The notes beneath the pieces are model-generated. The model saw nothing but the letters and a program-made list of their open reading frames with translations. It ran no database searches and had not been told where the DNA came from. A stretch of 64,000 bases of DNA from Rhizobium brockwellii (GTDB lineage Bacteria; Pseudomonadota; Alphaproteobacteria; Rhizobiales; Rhizobiaceae), in the NCBI RefSeq assembly GCF_000769405.2, contig NZ_CP053439.1, forward strand, positions 992,001 through 1,056,000, in the 5' to 3' direction. Made by a program: the position numbers and the translations under genes. Shown one piece after another: positions 15,447 to 24,867 of the stretch (positions are counted from its first letter, which is position 1; the number at the start of each line of letters is the position of its first letter).

Positions 15447-16433
15447 TCAGCGAGACCGCCGTCCCATGACGCGCATGTCGCGCTGCGGCGGCGCCTGGCG
15501 GATGAAGCGATAGTCGGGCGTTGCCACCGGCGCGGGCATGGCTGGCGCTTCCGGCTTATAGGTATAGCGATCGGCACGCCGCCAGGCTTCGACGCGTTCG
15601 TGGCATTCTTCCGGGTCGAGCGCATCGAGCACCATCCAGCCGCGAGTGACGTTGTGCTGCTGTTCGGCAAGGTGCGGATAGAGCCTTTCGAGCACGAAGA
15701 CGGCATCGAGAAAGCCCATGCCGAGGCTGGTCAGCGTCGTGGCGAGTTGCTGGCCGGAAAGATCGAGCATGATGCGCTCGGCAAGCCAGCGGCTGGCGGA
15801 AAGCGCATCGGCAAGCGCGGTTGCGAAATGCGTCGCCTCACGCGAACGGGCGAAGCGCACCAGCAGCGCCTCTTGAATGTCGGTGAGCGTGCGCAGACCG
15901 AGCCTGTCTTCGTCGGCCCGGCCGAGATGGCCGGCAAGCCCGAGGATACGCTCGCGCAACGCCTCTTCATTGGCAATCCGCTGTTCCTCCAGCGCATCTG
16001 CCTCGTTGGTCTCGGCAGGCGCTGGTGAAAGCGGGACTGCCGGCGATGCCATGATCGGCGCCGATGCGTCCGCGGAGCGCGGCTGGCTCTGGCGCAGCGC
16101 CACCAGCGCATCGATGACCTTCGGCGAGAGTGAATCGCGGCTGACGATCGCCTTGACATGCGCTGCACCCTGCATGCGCGCGATGGTGATCAGCGTATCG
16201 TCGGCAACTGCCTTTGAGGCGGCAAGAAAAGGCGCCGCGATCTCGATCGGCTGGTTGCCGATAAACAATGCTACGGCTGCCGGCATGTTCTCGCATTGGG
16301 AGAGTGCTGCGACCGCCTGGCGCTTGGCCTCGTCGGAGGAAGCCTGGAACAGCGGCATGAAAAGTTCGGCGAATTGGCGCAGTTCGGACCGTGTCGGATG
16401 AGACAGGTTCTCGAAACTGCTGACAGTCGCCAT
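15447..16433 (-). CDS. DUF2336 domain-containing protein
   Basis: A 328-residue soluble protein of the DUF2336 family, rich in helices and in HEAT-like repeats (SDEAKRQAVAALSQCENMP; VADDTLITIARM; LSPKVIDALVALR). Its role is unknown in this family; members are restricted to alphaproteobacteria. An Ala/Pro linker near residues 150-165 divides the protein. The ATG before ATVSSFENLSHPTRSELRQF is the family start. It converges with the DUF1491 gene. Confidence 0.8.
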   Translation of the reverse strand: MATVSSFENLSHPTRSELRQFAELFMPLFQASSDEAKRQAVAALSQCENMPAAVALFIGNQPIEIAAPFLAASKAVADDTLITIARMQGAAHVKAIVSRDSLSPKVIDALVALRQSQPRSADASAPIMASPAVPLSPAPAETNEADALEEQRIANEEALRERILGLAGHLGRADEDRLGLRTLTDIQEALLVRFARSREATHFATALADALSASRWLAERIMLDLSGQQLATTLTSLGMGFLDAVFVLERLYPHLAEQQHNVTRGWMVLDALDPEECHERVEAWRRADRYTYKPEAPAMPAPVATPDYRFIRQAPPQRDMRVMGRRSR

Positions 16434-16743
16434 TAACACCACGTCCTTTTTCCTGACGGCCAAGGGGCCTTCTAGGTCTCGAAACCGGTCACGCACAAAA
16501 ACACCCCGAAAACGCGGAACAAGGGGACCAAGGGCCGATATACGCTGGCGGAACGCATGTCAGGCCATACGGTTATGAACAAATCCTACACCGGTACGGT
16601 TAATGCATGCTGAAGATTTTATTAAAAAGCAACAGAAATATACACGTGAGGCGTGTGCAGGCATGGTTGGCCGGCAATATGAAAAGCGAAGTTTGAAGGG
16701 GCACTACGACGGTTGCTCATCGCGGCTGTGAAGGTGGAAAAGT
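16434..16743. other. Gap without a supported gene
   Basis: 310 bases between two minus-strand genes. It is AT-rich around 16600-16640 (TTTTATTAAAAAGC), where a promoter for the DUF2336 gene or a weak terminator of the small gene upstream might lie. I see no conserved element. Confidence 0.4.
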
Positions 16744-16950
16744 TCAGGCGATCCTATGATCGCGCAGCGCATGCAGCAGCTTTTCGCGGCTGTCGTAACC
16801 GGCCTGATAAAGGTCGAGGGCTGCGGATGCCGCGAATTGCGCGTCGACGCTTTTGATGTCGATGCGCCGTTCCGAGCACCAGGCATCGAGCGCACTGCGC
16901 AACACGTCGAGATCGTCAGGCGAGAAGGATGAATTCACCAGCAAAGACAC
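16744..16950 (-). CDS. Small helical protein of unknown function (member B)
   Basis: A 68-residue protein beginning at GTG behind GAGGGTAAGC. The sequence SSFSPDDLDVLRSALDAWC, then AASAALDLYQAGYDSREKLLHAL is aligned without large gaps to the proteins at 28385-28678 (SDLDMLQGVLDDAG, NVAAILLIRLFEEG) and at 10662. The function is unknown. The three form a small paralogous set in this window. Confidence 0.65.
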   Translation of the reverse strand: MSLLVNSSFSPDDLDVLRSALDAWCSERRIDIKSVDAQFAASAALDLYQAGYDSREKLLHALRDHRIA

Positions 16951-17491
16951 CGCTTACCCTCCGCATTCCGGCAAGAGCGGGGAAAATCTCCGATCGATCG
17001 GTGCCCGGAAACGTGTGATCGACATGAGCGAACATACGCGCATCTGCGCGCCTCGCAATTAAATATTTTCATGACGCATTTTTGCAACACCGTCTCTTTC
17101 TCGGCAGGGAGATTGCCGCGCCAGCGCCAACTATGTGAATTATTTCTAATTTTATGCGCCGATGCCGAGCCGCGCCTTTGCGCGGGCGGCGTGAAACCAA
17201 ATCAACTCTTCGAGCGTTAAAGGGGAAGTGAGGTGAACTGTGTTTGGCATCCGCTGCACATTAGTAAACTGTTAACTGTCATGTGGCTCAATTCGGATAG
17301 GAACGACGCGATTTGAGTAGTTGGATCGTCGAAACTCCGCATCACGGTATTTCAATCAAGTGCCGTGGGAAAGGCGCGAATGCCCTCGGTCCGGTCATCC
17401 CGGTACTGCAGGACGCGCCGGCCCGCACATTGGTGGGCAGGGTGAAATCCATCGCAAGTTCATCCGTCTCGGGCAGTGCATGGAGACGAGA
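16951..17491. other. Long non-coding gap
   Basis: 541 bases with low GC in the middle (17060-17160). It should hold the promoter of the small gene at 16950 (minus) and of the gene at 17492 (plus). Short frames over 17313-17480 have no ribosome binding site. I see no RNA gene that I can name, though the region is long enough for a small RNA. Confidence 0.4.
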
Positions 17492-17659
17492 ATGGCAATA
17501 GTAGTCGCATTGGCGGATCGGCGGCCGCGGGCGCCGCGTCGCCCGGACAAAGAGCCCCGCGAAGCCAAGATCCTTTGGTTCACCGGCGTCCGCTACGAGC
17601 GGTTGGTCGAGAGCCCGAAACATCGTCCGGCGCCCGCGCCGCGCGTCAACAAGAAGTAA
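17492..17659 (+). CDS. Small basic protein, 55 residues
   Basis: MAIVVALADRRPRAPRRPDK begins an Arg/Pro-rich stretch that is followed by the compact block KILWFTGVRYERL and a basic tail. The ATG has a very good GGAGACGAGA site. I believe similar small proteins occur in other Rhizobiaceae, but I know no function. The upstream in-frame extension has no good start. It converges with the DUF1254 gene, only 14 bases apart. Confidence 0.6.
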   Translation: MAIVVALADRRPRAPRRPDKEPREAKILWFTGVRYERLVESPKHRPAPAPRVNKK

Positions 17660-17673
17660 CCGCTTGTTCAACC

Positions 17674-18222
17674 TCAGCGGGCGACGAATTGCTCGCAGCC
17701 GGCTTCCGTGAGGAAGTTCCGCGCGGCCTCATCGAAGCTCGCCTGCGGCGCCAGCGTCCGCAGCACGGCATAACCGTCCGGCCGTGCCATCTCCACCAGG
17801 ATCGCCTGCTGCAGCTCCTGGGGCAAGTTTTTGCGCAGGTCTGTCAGCTGGATCGGACTGCCGGCCAGCACATCGAGCGCCCCGCCGACCGACGTCCTGT
17901 CGTTCATGCTGAAGACCTCGTTGGAGGCGCTGTCGTAGATCGCGATCGACCAGAAGGGCACATTGCCCTTGGCGGTGAAATGCACAGGCGTATCCTCGAC
18001 GTCGAAGGAGCAGACCGCGGTGCGCAGGAAGGGGTCGCCATTGGCAAGGCCGGCCTCGTCATACTGGTCGCCGAGCAGGTAGAAATTATTGAGGTCGCCT
18101 TCTGCCTCCACGCGGGTCGCCGCATCCCTGCCGGTGAAATGCGGCAGCGACAGGATGATGACGAGATGCAGCAGGGCTGCGCCGAAAAGGCCGGTCAGGA
18201 CCGCGAAGAATATCCTAAGCAT
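17674..18222 (-). CDS. DUF1254 domain-containing protein
   Basis: A 182-residue exported or membrane-anchored protein: an N-terminal helix (LRIFFAVLTGLFGAALLHLVIIL, about 2-24) followed by a DUF1254-type domain (GDLNNFYLLGDQYDE; FWSIAIYDSASNEVFSMNDR). It overlaps the end of the DUF1214 gene by 8 bases. In many bacteria both domains occur in one longer protein, so these two chains very probably form one functional unit in the periplasm. The function is unknown. I prefer the ATG with GGATGTGG upstream over the GTG two codons earlier. Confidence 0.82.
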   Translation of the reverse strand: MLRIFFAVLTGLFGAALLHLVIILSLPHFTGRDAATRVEAEGDLNNFYLLGDQYDEAGLANGDPFLRTAVCSFDVEDTPVHFTAKGNVPFWSIAIYDSASNEVFSMNDRTSVGGALDVLAGSPIQLTDLRKNLPQELQQAILVEMARPDGYAVLRTLAPQASFDEAARNFLTEAGCEQFVAR

Positions 18223-18802
18223 TGCCACATCCGGTCTTGGTGAGCTTCGGCATGGCGAGGTCGATCACGCCGGAACTGCCGGCGGTCGGGGTGTCGAACA
18301 GCGTCAGCACCAGTCGGAAGGTGCCGGCCTGTGGCAAGGCCAGCCAGTTGCCCGGCTGTGCGACGGCGGAGATCTCGATCGAGAAGCTGCTATCTTGCTG
18401 GCGCAGCACCGTCCAGGAATTCAGCGCTGAGGGATGGCCGGTCGTGACCGCCGCCGGATTGCCGCCATTGTCGGCGGTAAAGAGGGTCCAGAGCCGGGCA
18501 GGCGGCGTCTGACCGCTGATGCGGTAGCGGCAGCCGGCATTCAGCCGCGCGCCCTCGTCGTCGACGCTCGCCGTAAACGTTAGGCCCTCGGCGCTGCCAT
18601 AGAGCAGCTTGCCGGCGCGCGCCCGGTGCGACTTGGCATAAGGATCGGCCTCGACCGTCTGCAGCGCTGGAAAGGCCTCCCAGGCACCGAGCTTGATCGC
18701 CCCAAACCCCTGTGTCGCATCCAGCGCATAAAGCGAAATCATGATCCCGCCGCCAAAGGCGACGATCAGCGTGATCGCGATAAAGAGGGGGAATCGAAAC
18801 AC
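18215..18802 (-). CDS. DUF1214 domain-containing protein
   Basis: A 195-residue protein with an N-terminal membrane segment (FPLFIAITLIVAFGGGIMISLYAL, about 4-27) and a DUF1214-type domain: LYGSAEGLTFTASVDDEGARL, PPARLWTLFTADNGG, SFSIEISA, GNWLALPQAGTFRLVLTLFDTP. The last block is the family signature. GTG start behind AAGGTCCTGAC. It is translationally coupled to the DUF1254 gene and lies downstream of the penicillin-binding protein on the same strand, with a 190-base gap. Confidence 0.82.
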   Translation of the reverse strand: MFRFPLFIAITLIVAFGGGIMISLYALDATQGFGAIKLGAWEAFPALQTVEADPYAKSHRARAGKLLYGSAEGLTFTASVDDEGARLNAGCRYRISGQTPPARLWTLFTADNGGNPAAVTTGHPSALNSWTVLRQQDSSFSIEISAVAQPGNWLALPQAGTFRLVLTLFDTPTAGSSGVIDLAMPKLTKTGCGNA

Positions 18803-18992
18803 GTCAGGACCTTGGAAACCATATCGGGTGAAAGGGTTACCACTGATTCTGGCGGGGTGGAATGCCGCGCCGTGACATGGGCGCCGATTGATTCACGGTT
18901 ATGTCCATGCGGCAAAGCCGTCATGCCAAGTGCGGCAACGGCAATCCGTGCCGATATATCGAGGCTGATTTCGGTGCGCCAGGCGGAGCCTG

Positions 18993-21203
18993 CTACTCCG
19001 CGCTCGCCACCTTCGCCGGCGCGAGCGGGGCGGCATCCTTCAACTTTTCGCCAAGCTTCCTGAGGATGTCGGTCGATTGAACCGAGAGCATGCGCGGCCG
19101 GATAAGCTGCGGCAATCCGTCCTGCGGCTTGGCGGCGGCGGTCTTGGCGAGATCCTTTTCCGAGGGCAGGGGGTTTTCGACGCCGGGGATGGCGCGCAGC
19201 GTGACGCCCTGATGGGCGTAGTCCATGGCGCGCTTGAAGGTCATCGCCGGTAGCGAGCCGCCGGTCATCTCGTTGGTCGAGGTGTAGTCGTCATTGCCGA
19301 ACCAGACGGCGCAGGTGTAATTGCCGGTGAAGCCGACGAACCAGGCGTCGCGATAGGCCTGGGTCGTGCCGGTTTTGCCGGCCGTCAGGATGCCGTTGTC
19401 GAGGGCCGCCTTGCGCGCCGTGCCGACATAGGGAACGCGCGATAGCATCTGGTTCATATAGGCGTCGGCCTGTTCGGAGAGCACACGCTTCGGCGCCGGC
19501 TCGTCGCGGTCGAAATCGTAGAGCACGTCGCCATCGTAGTCGAGGATCTGGGTGATGCCGTGGCGGCGCGACTGGTAGCCGCCGGCCGGGAAGGTGGCAT
19601 AGGCGGTCGCCTGGTCGAGCACCGTCACCTCGGAAGTGCCGATCGGGATGGTGACGTCATCGCGGATCGGCGTTTCCACACCGAGGTTTTTCGCCATCGC
19701 CCGGATCGGCTGAATACCGAGTTTTTCCTTGGCAAGCCGCACCGGCACGGTGTTGATCGACTGGGCGATCGCGGTCTCGAGCGTGATGCGGCCGGCATAG
19801 CGGTTTGCGTAATTGTGCGGGCTCCAGTTGCCCCAGTAGATCGGCGCATCGACGATCGTCGTCTGCGGCGTCATGCCGCTCTCCATCGCCACCGCATAAG
19901 TGTAGACCTTGAAGGACGAGCCTGGCTGGCGCAGAGCCCTGCTGGCGCGGTTGAACTGGCTCTCGCCGTAATCCCGGCCGCCGACCATGGCGCGGACGGC
20001 GCCGCCATTTTCGATCATCACCATCGCGCCCTGCTTGGCGTGATAGGCCTCGCCATATTCGCGCAGCGACGTCTCGACCGAATCCTCCGCCGCCTGCTGG
20101 ATGCCCATGTCGATCGTCGTGCGCACGATCAGCGAATGCTGGTGGAAGCGCGACGAAAGCCGCTGCACCTCGTCGAAAGCCCAATCGAGGAAGAAATCGG
20201 GCGATTCCACCTCGTTGCGGTCGACGACGGTGGCCGGATTGCGCCTGGCGGCGATCACCTGGCCCTCGGTCATCAACCCGCTCTGCACCAGATTGGTCAG
20301 CACTTCGTTGGCGCGGGCACGCGCCGCCGGCAGGTTGACATGCGGCGCGTATTTCGCCGGCGCCTTGAACAGGCCGGCGAGCATGGCGGATTCGGCAAGG
20401 TTCACATCGGTGATGTTCTTGCCGAAATAGAACTGCGCCGCCGCCGCTGCGCCAAAAGTGCCGCCGCCCATATAGGCGCGGTCAAGATAGGTGGAGAGGA
20501 TTTCCTTCTTGGAAAGGTTCGCCTCGAGCCACAGTGCCAGGAACGCCTCGGTGACCTTGCGGTCGATCGAGCGTTCATTGGACAGGAACAGGTTCTTGGC
20601 GAGCTGCTGCGTCAGTGTCGAGCCGCCTTGGACGACTTCGCCGGCGCGCGCATTCTCGCTCATGGCGCGGAAGAGGCCGATGAAGTCGATGCCGAAATGG
20701 TCGAAAAAGCGCCGGTCCTCGGTGGCGATCACCGATTTGATCAGTGAATCCGGCAATTCGTCGATCGGCACGGAATTCTGGTGGATGACGCCGCGATGGC
20801 CGATGACGTTGCCGTAGCGGTCGGTGAAGGTGACGGCGAAATCGCCGCGGTTGCGCCAGTCTTCGTTGGTCGCCTCGAAGGCGGGCTGGGCAAGCAGCAG
20901 CATCAGCACCGAGCCGGCCGCCCCGAGCGTCAGCCCTTCGCCGGCAAGTTCGAAGACCATGCGCTTCCAGCCGCGCACACGGAAGCGGCGGAAGAAAATG
21001 GTAATGTCTTCCCAGATCTCGGCGGCGCGGAAGCCGGCGTTCCAGACGGTCGAATCGATCCAGGAATCGATGCGCAGCAGAATGTGACGGCTCTTTGCCG
21101 GCCGCTTTTCCGCTGCCTCGTTCGCCGCTTTTCCGGGCCTTTTTTCTGGCCCGTTTTCTGGCCCATTTCCTGGCCCATTTCCTGGGTTGTCCGGATCCTG
21201 CAC
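18993..21203 (-). CDS. Penicillin-binding protein 1A-type transglycosylase/transpeptidase
   Basis: A 736-residue class A PBP that polymerises and cross-links peptidoglycan. A Pro/Gly-rich cytoplasmic start with the repeat [14 protein letters not shown] is followed by a membrane helix (about 89-108). The glycosyltransferase domain shows [37 protein letters not shown] and [13 protein letters not shown]. The transpeptidase domain has SSFK ([14 protein letters not shown]), SIN ([12 protein letters not shown]) and [16 protein letters not shown]. All catalytic motifs are present. GTG start after ACAGGAC. It is shorter than PBP1A of enteric bacteria and typical of rhizobial homologues. Confidence 0.9.
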   Translation of the reverse strand: MQDPDNPGNGPGNGPENGPEKRPGKAANEAAEKRPAKSRHILLRIDSWIDSTVWNAGFRAAEIWEDITIFFRRFRVRGWKRMVFELAGEGLTLGAAGSVLMLLLAQPAFEATNEDWRNRGDFAVTFTDRYGNVIGHRGVIHQNSVPIDELPDSLIKSVIATEDRRFFDHFGIDFIGLFRAMSENARAGEVVQGGSTLTQQLAKNLFLSNERSIDRKVTEAFLALWLEANLSKKEILSTYLDRAYMGGGTFGAAAAAQFYFGKNITDVNLAESAMLAGLFKAPAKYAPHVNLPAARARANEVLTNLVQSGLMTEGQVIAARRNPATVVDRNEVESPDFFLDWAFDEVQRLSSRFHQHSLIVRTTIDMGIQQAAEDSVETSLREYGEAYHAKQGAMVMIENGGAVRAMVGGRDYGESQFNRASRALRQPGSSFKVYTYAVAMESGMTPQTTIVDAPIYWGNWSPHNYANRYAGRITLETAIAQSINTVPVRLAKEKLGIQPIRAMAKNLGVETPIRDDVTIPIGTSEVTVLDQATAYATFPAGGYQSRRHGITQILDYDGDVLYDFDRDEPAPKRVLSEQADAYMNQMLSRVPYVGTARKAALDNGILTAGKTGTTQAYRDAWFVGFTGNYTCAVWFGNDDYTSTNEMTGGSLPAMTFKRAMDYAHQGVTLRAIPGVENPLPSEKDLAKTAAAKPQDGLPQLIRPRMLSVQSTDILRKLGEKLKDAAPLAPAKVASAE
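21140..21188 (-). repeat. 12-bp tandem repeats at the PBP 5' end
   Basis: Imperfect tandem units of the type CTGGCCCATTTC (plus strand) encode the [14 protein letters not shown] stretch on the minus strand. The frame is kept. The number of units is likely to vary between strains. Confidence 0.75.
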
Positions 21204-21407
21204 GTCCTGTATTCCCGCCTGATCTCGCTTCGGTCATATCCGACGAAAGCGCGAGGCCCGCATATGGCCGCAAAGCTCTCCGATACCGGGAGAGAATTCT
21301 CCGAGTACCAGGAGTATACTGAAGGATTGATTGATTTTGCGGCTGATAACAAGAGAGATGCATCAGGGTCACGCGAATTTGCGGGCCGCTGTTGCAAGAA
21401 ACGAACG

Positions 21408-21884
21408 ATGAACGATCTGCCCTTCTGGAAGAGCAAGACGCTTGCCGAAATGACCGTCGTCGAGTGGGAAAGCCTCTGCGACGGCTGCGGCCTCTGTTGT
21501 CTCAACAAGATCGAGGAATGGGATAGTGGCGATATCTATTTCACCTCGGTCAGTTGCAAGCTTCTCGACGGCGAAAGCTGTCGCTGCTCCAGCTATGAGA
21601 ACCGCTGGGATTTCGTGCCGGACTGCGTGCAGCTGACCAAGGAGAACGTGCCTGACATCGCCTGGCTGCCGCCCACCTGCGGCTACCGGCTGGTCAATGA
21701 AGGCCGCGACCTCTACTGGTGGCACCCGCTCGTCTCCGGCGACCCGGAGACCGTCCATGCCGCCGGCATTTCCGCGCGAGGCCGCGCGATCAATGAAAAT
21801 GAGATCGATCTCGACGATCTCGAGGACTACGTCGTCGACTGGCCGCTGACCGTGGGCGAGGAGAAGGACGACGAGGACGCTTGA
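21408..21884 (+). CDS. YcgN/UPF0260 family cysteine-cluster protein
   Basis: A 158-residue cytoplasmic protein. Family signatures are [20 protein letters not shown] near the start, [29 protein letters not shown] and the conserved CGYRL; together they give the cysteine cluster typical of UPF0260, thought to bind metal or Fe-S. The end is acidic (GEEKDDEDA). The ATG follows CGAACG with a weak site. It is divergent from the PBP gene. The function is unknown. Confidence 0.88.
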   Translation: MNDLPFWKSKTLAEMTVVEWESLCDGCGLCCLNKIEEWDSGDIYFTSVSCKLLDGESCRCSSYENRWDFVPDCVQLTKENVPDIAWLPPTCGYRLVNEGRDLYWWHPLVSGDPETVHAAGISARGRAINENEIDLDDLEDYVVDWPLTVGEEKDDEDA

Positions 21885-22111
21885 GACCGCTGGCGAAGGC
21901 TTTCTCTTGCACGGCGAATGACGCATTCGCACAGCGCACGCCTTACCTCCGGCGCGATACGCAAAATTGGCACTGGCCGCTGCTTGATTATTGAAAAGTG
22001 AGACCCTACTTGCGGTGCAACCCGCTGGTCCGGGCCCCTCTGGCGAGAGCTTCGGCACTCTTGCGATGTCGGGCCTCTTCTCCGACAACCAGTGCCGCCA
22101 GGGGACTATCC

Positions 22112-23095
22112 TTGAATCTCTCTTTTTTGTTCGTCGAGTGGCTGGGAACGCCGCTCTGGATGTGGTCGAGCTTTTTCGCCCTCGTCATCGCCATTCTGTC
22201 GTTCGACCTCGGTATTCTTCATAAGCAGAACAAGGAAATCGGCGTCGGCGAAAGCGTCAGGCTTTCCGCTCTCTATATCGCGCTCGGCCTTGCCTTCGGT
22301 GGTTGGGTATGGTGGTACCTCGGCTCCGAGGCCGGCCTTGCCTATATGACGGGCTTCGTCGTCGAAAAGACGCTGGCCCTCGACAACGTCTTCGTCATCG
22401 CCCTGATCTTCTCCTTCTTTGCCGTGCCGCGTATCTACCAGCACCGGGTGCTCTTCTGGGGCATTCTCGGCGTCATCGTGCTGCGCGCCATCATGATCGG
22501 CGTCGGCGCGACGCTGGTCGCCGAATTCGCCTGGCTTCTCTATATCTTCGCTGCTTTCCTGATCGTCACCGGCATCAAGATGCTGGTCATCAAGGAGGCA
22601 GAGCCTGATGTTTCGAAGAACATCCTCGTGCGCTTCATGCGCAGCCGCTTCAACGTTACCGAGGAACATCACGGCGAACGGTTCTTCGTCAGGAAGGCAA
22701 ATCCCAGGACGGGCAGGATGACCTGGTTCATCACGCCGCTCTTCATGGCGCTGGTGATGGTCGAAGTGGCCGACGTTATCTTCGCCGTGGATTCGGTCCC
22801 CGCGATCTTCGCAATCACCACCGATCCGTTCATCGTCTACACCTCGAACATCTTCGCGATCCTCGGCCTTCGCGCCCTTTACTTCGCGCTTGCGGCGATG
22901 ATCCACCGCTTCCGTTACCTGAAGCCGGCGCTTGCCATCGTGCTGATCTTCATCGGCTCGAAGATCTTCCTCGCCGATCTGCTGGGCCTTGAAAAATTCC
23001 CGGCCGCGCTCTCGCTCAGCATCACCTTCGCGATCATCGCTGCCGGCGTGGTCTGGAGCCTTCTCAAGACGCGGGATCCGCAGCAGCCCGCCTGA
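22112..23095 (+). CDS. TerC/Alx family integral membrane protein
   Basis: A 327-residue TerC-family protein with about nine helices. The family signatures are DLGILHKQNKEIGVGESVRLS near residue 30, EKTLALDNVFVIALIFSFF near 84 and EVADVIFAVDSVPAIFAIT near 214; the Asp residues in these helices are those conserved in Alx/TerC. Members act in manganese homeostasis, pH and tellurite response, and in metalation of exported proteins. I start at TTG because AGGGGA lies seven bases upstream; the frame is open further 5' but has no site. Confidence 0.88.
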   Translation: MNLSFLFVEWLGTPLWMWSSFFALVIAILSFDLGILHKQNKEIGVGESVRLSALYIALGLAFGGWVWWYLGSEAGLAYMTGFVVEKTLALDNVFVIALIFSFFAVPRIYQHRVLFWGILGVIVLRAIMIGVGATLVAEFAWLLYIFAAFLIVTGIKMLVIKEAEPDVSKNILVRFMRSRFNVTEEHHGERFFVRKANPRTGRMTWFITPLFMALVMVEVADVIFAVDSVPAIFAITTDPFIVYTSNIFAILGLRALYFALAAMIHRFRYLKPALAIVLIFIGSKIFLADLLGLEKFPAALSLSITFAIIAAGVVWSLLKTRDPQQPA

Positions 23096-23139
23096 GCGGG
23101 CTCTGCACAGGGAATACGTCAACAAAGAAGGAAACAGAT

Positions 23140-23442
23140 ATGATTTCGAATTTCATCGGCTGGATTTTTGCCCTGCTCGTCGTCGATCCGTTGCAGGCTG
23201 AGATACAGCAACAGGCTGAGCGTGCCCGGCTTCCCGTGGAGATCGTCCGCCAGTCCCAGGCCTGCCTGACATCCCAAGGGCCGAAGCTCATAGAGCGCGC
23301 CGCCGGCGACTACGGCTGGGCGGCGGCCACGGTCGTCAGCATAGCGATCGGCCATACCGCGCCGGCCGAACTTCTCGACGGCAGCGACCCGCAATGCGCA
23401 GCCCTGGTCGACGCGCTGAAGGGAGCCGGCGCGGGTGCGTGA
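23140..23442 (+). CDS. Hypothetical exported protein, 100 residues
   Basis: It starts with a hydrophobic segment (FIGWIFALLVVDPLQA) that looks like a signal peptide with a cut after LQA, followed by a soluble part with two cysteines (SQACLTSQG, DPQCAALVD). The pattern DPLQAEIQQQAERARLPVEIV recurs in small exported proteins of Rhizobiales, but no function is known to me. It lies 44 bases after the TerC gene behind AAGGAAACAG and overlaps the ExoD gene by 8 bases, so the three are probably one operon. Confidence 0.7.
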   Translation: MISNFIGWIFALLVVDPLQAEIQQQAERARLPVEIVRQSQACLTSQGPKLIERAAGDYGWAAATVVSIAIGHTAPAELLDGSDPQCAALVDALKGAGAGA

Positions 23443-24097
23443 CGGCGACCTGCTGAAAATGGACTGCGTGATGCCTGATCAAGACGAAAATAGACGGCCG
23501 CCGTGCGGTGTAGCCACCGCGCGGCTCCGGGAGATGCTGGAACTCGCCCGGATGAAGGGCGGCCTCTCCATCGGCGAGGCTCTGGAGGCGATGGGCTCGA
23601 CCAGCATCGCCTTCACCATCCTGTTCCTGGCAATCCCGGCGCTGACTCCGATTCCCGGGCCGTTCGGAATGGTTTTCGGCACCGCGCTGGCGCTGGTTTC
23701 CCTCCAGATCGTTGCGGGCGGCCGGAAGGTCTGGCTGCCCGCCATCGTCAGGGATCGCCGGGTTTCGTCGACGACGCTCGATCTCGTCGTGGGTCACGCG
23801 GTTCCGGTGATCGCCCGGGTGGAGAAGGTCGTGCGCGCCGGCCGGCTGCAGGCCTTCACCGGCCCGACGGTGCAGGCGCTTCTCGGCATTCCTGTCTTCC
23901 TGCTCGCCGTGGTGATCGCGCTGCCGATTCCCTTCGGCAATATTCTGCCGGTGTTCTCGCTGGTGGTGCTCGCCGTCGCCCTGATGGAGCGGGATGGTCT
24001 CGTCACCCTGATCGGACTGCTGCTTACATTGGCGACCATCGTCGCGACCGCCGCCTTGCTTTATTTTATCAAGGCGATGATCTTCACAGCCTCTTAA
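23435..24097 (+). CDS. ExoD-like exopolysaccharide synthesis protein
   Basis: A 220-residue membrane protein of the ExoD family. The conserved stretch SIGEALEAMGSTSIAFTILFLAIPALTPIPGP lies at about residues 45-76, followed by GMVFGTALALVSLQIVAGG and two to three C-terminal helices. ExoD of Sinorhizobium meliloti affects exopolysaccharide production, alkali tolerance and nodule invasion. The GTG start overlaps the preceding gene; ATG codons at 23459 and 23471 are possible alternatives. Confidence 0.82.
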   Translation: MRDGDLLKMDCVMPDQDENRRPPCGVATARLREMLELARMKGGLSIGEALEAMGSTSIAFTILFLAIPALTPIPGPFGMVFGTALALVSLQIVAGGRKVWLPAIVRDRRVSSTTLDLVVGHAVPVIARVEKVVRAGRLQAFTGPTVQALLGIPVFLLAVVIALPIPFGNILPVFSLVVLAVALMERDGLVTLIGLLLTLATIVATAALLYFIKAMIFTAS

Positions 24098-24663
24098 GCT
24101 GAATGGACAGGTACCGCGGCGAGGAAATGCCGCAACTCCGTCTCGACATAGGCGGCCACCGGCCCTTCGGCGCCAAAACCCCACCAGATGAGCGAACCCT
24201 GCCATTGCGACAGCATCAGCCGGGCGATCATCTCCGGCGCCTTCGCCGATCCGAAACATCGAGCGATTGCCGCCGTAAGTGCCGCTCCCCAGGCGGCACC
24301 CCGGGCACGCAGCATCGGATCGCGAAAATCCTCGCGAAGCACCAGCAGTCCCTCGCCATAGGCGGCGGCATTATCGCCGTAATCCAGCGACAGGCCGACG
24401 AGCAGCGCGACGGCGCCTTCCGGCGTTTTCGGCACGGTCTCGGCAAGCCGCGCCGTTTCCGCATCAAGCCTGTCCCAGGCATAAAGCAGCGCGGCGCGCA
24501 GCATCGCCGCTTTCGTGGCAAAACGCTGCACCAGCGTCGAGCCGGAAAGGCCGCTGGCTTTCGCCACCGCCGCAAAGGTCGCCGCCTCCGGCCCCTCGGC
24601 TTGGATCACCGCCAGCACCATGGCGAGAAGCTGTTCATCTGACACTGTGCGGCGACGCGGCAT
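24094..24663 (-). CDS. TetR family transcriptional regulator
   Basis: A 189-residue TetR-type repressor. The HTH is at about residues 26-48 (TFAAVAKASGLSGSTLVQRFATKAAML); the rest is an all-helical ligand domain. ATG behind GAGGAATTTC. It converges with the ExoD gene and is divergent from the SDR gene at 24868, with a repeat element in the gap; regulation of that SDR gene is likely by position. In-frame continuation upstream would cross the SDR gene and is rejected. Confidence 0.85.
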   Translation of the reverse strand: MPRRRTVSDEQLLAMVLAVIQAEGPEAATFAAVAKASGLSGSTLVQRFATKAAMLRAALLYAWDRLDAETARLAETVPKTPEGAVALLVGLSLDYGDNAAAYGEGLLVLREDFRDPMLRARGAAWGAALTAAIARCFGSAKAPEMIARLMLSQWQGSLIWWGFGAEGPVAAYVETELRHFLAAVPVHSA

Positions 24664-24730
24664 GAAATTCCTCTTGCATCCGCCTCGAATATAAACGATC
24701 ATTCGTTTATATACAAGGAGCGCCAGCTTC

Positions 24731-24800
24731 AGCAATTCTGGGAAAAGTGTGAAGCGGTTTTCCCAGGCAAAGCGCGAAACGGTTTTGCCGGGAATTGCGT
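24731..24800 (+). repeat. AATTCC-type repeat, long form, copy 5
   Basis: AGCAATTCTGGGAAAAGTGT, GAAGCGGTTTTCCCAGGCAA, AGCGCGAAACGGTTTTGCCG and GGAATTGCG. It has the same two-core structure as copy 4 at 5299 and lies in the divergent promoter region between the TetR and SDR genes. Confidence 0.8.
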
Positions 24801-24867
24801 GAAAACAAAGAGCTAATTCCTGGCGCTTCATTGCGGCATGAGGCGTTCTAGCGTGGAGGATGGAGAA

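Noticed and set aside
19560..20747. Antisense frame over the PBP gene
   Set aside because: Lies wholly inside an intact penicillin-binding protein gene with all motifs present.
21885..22111. yybP-ykoY manganese riboswitch before the TerC gene
   Set aside because: TerC/Alx genes often have it, but I could not find the conserved loop sequences in this leader.
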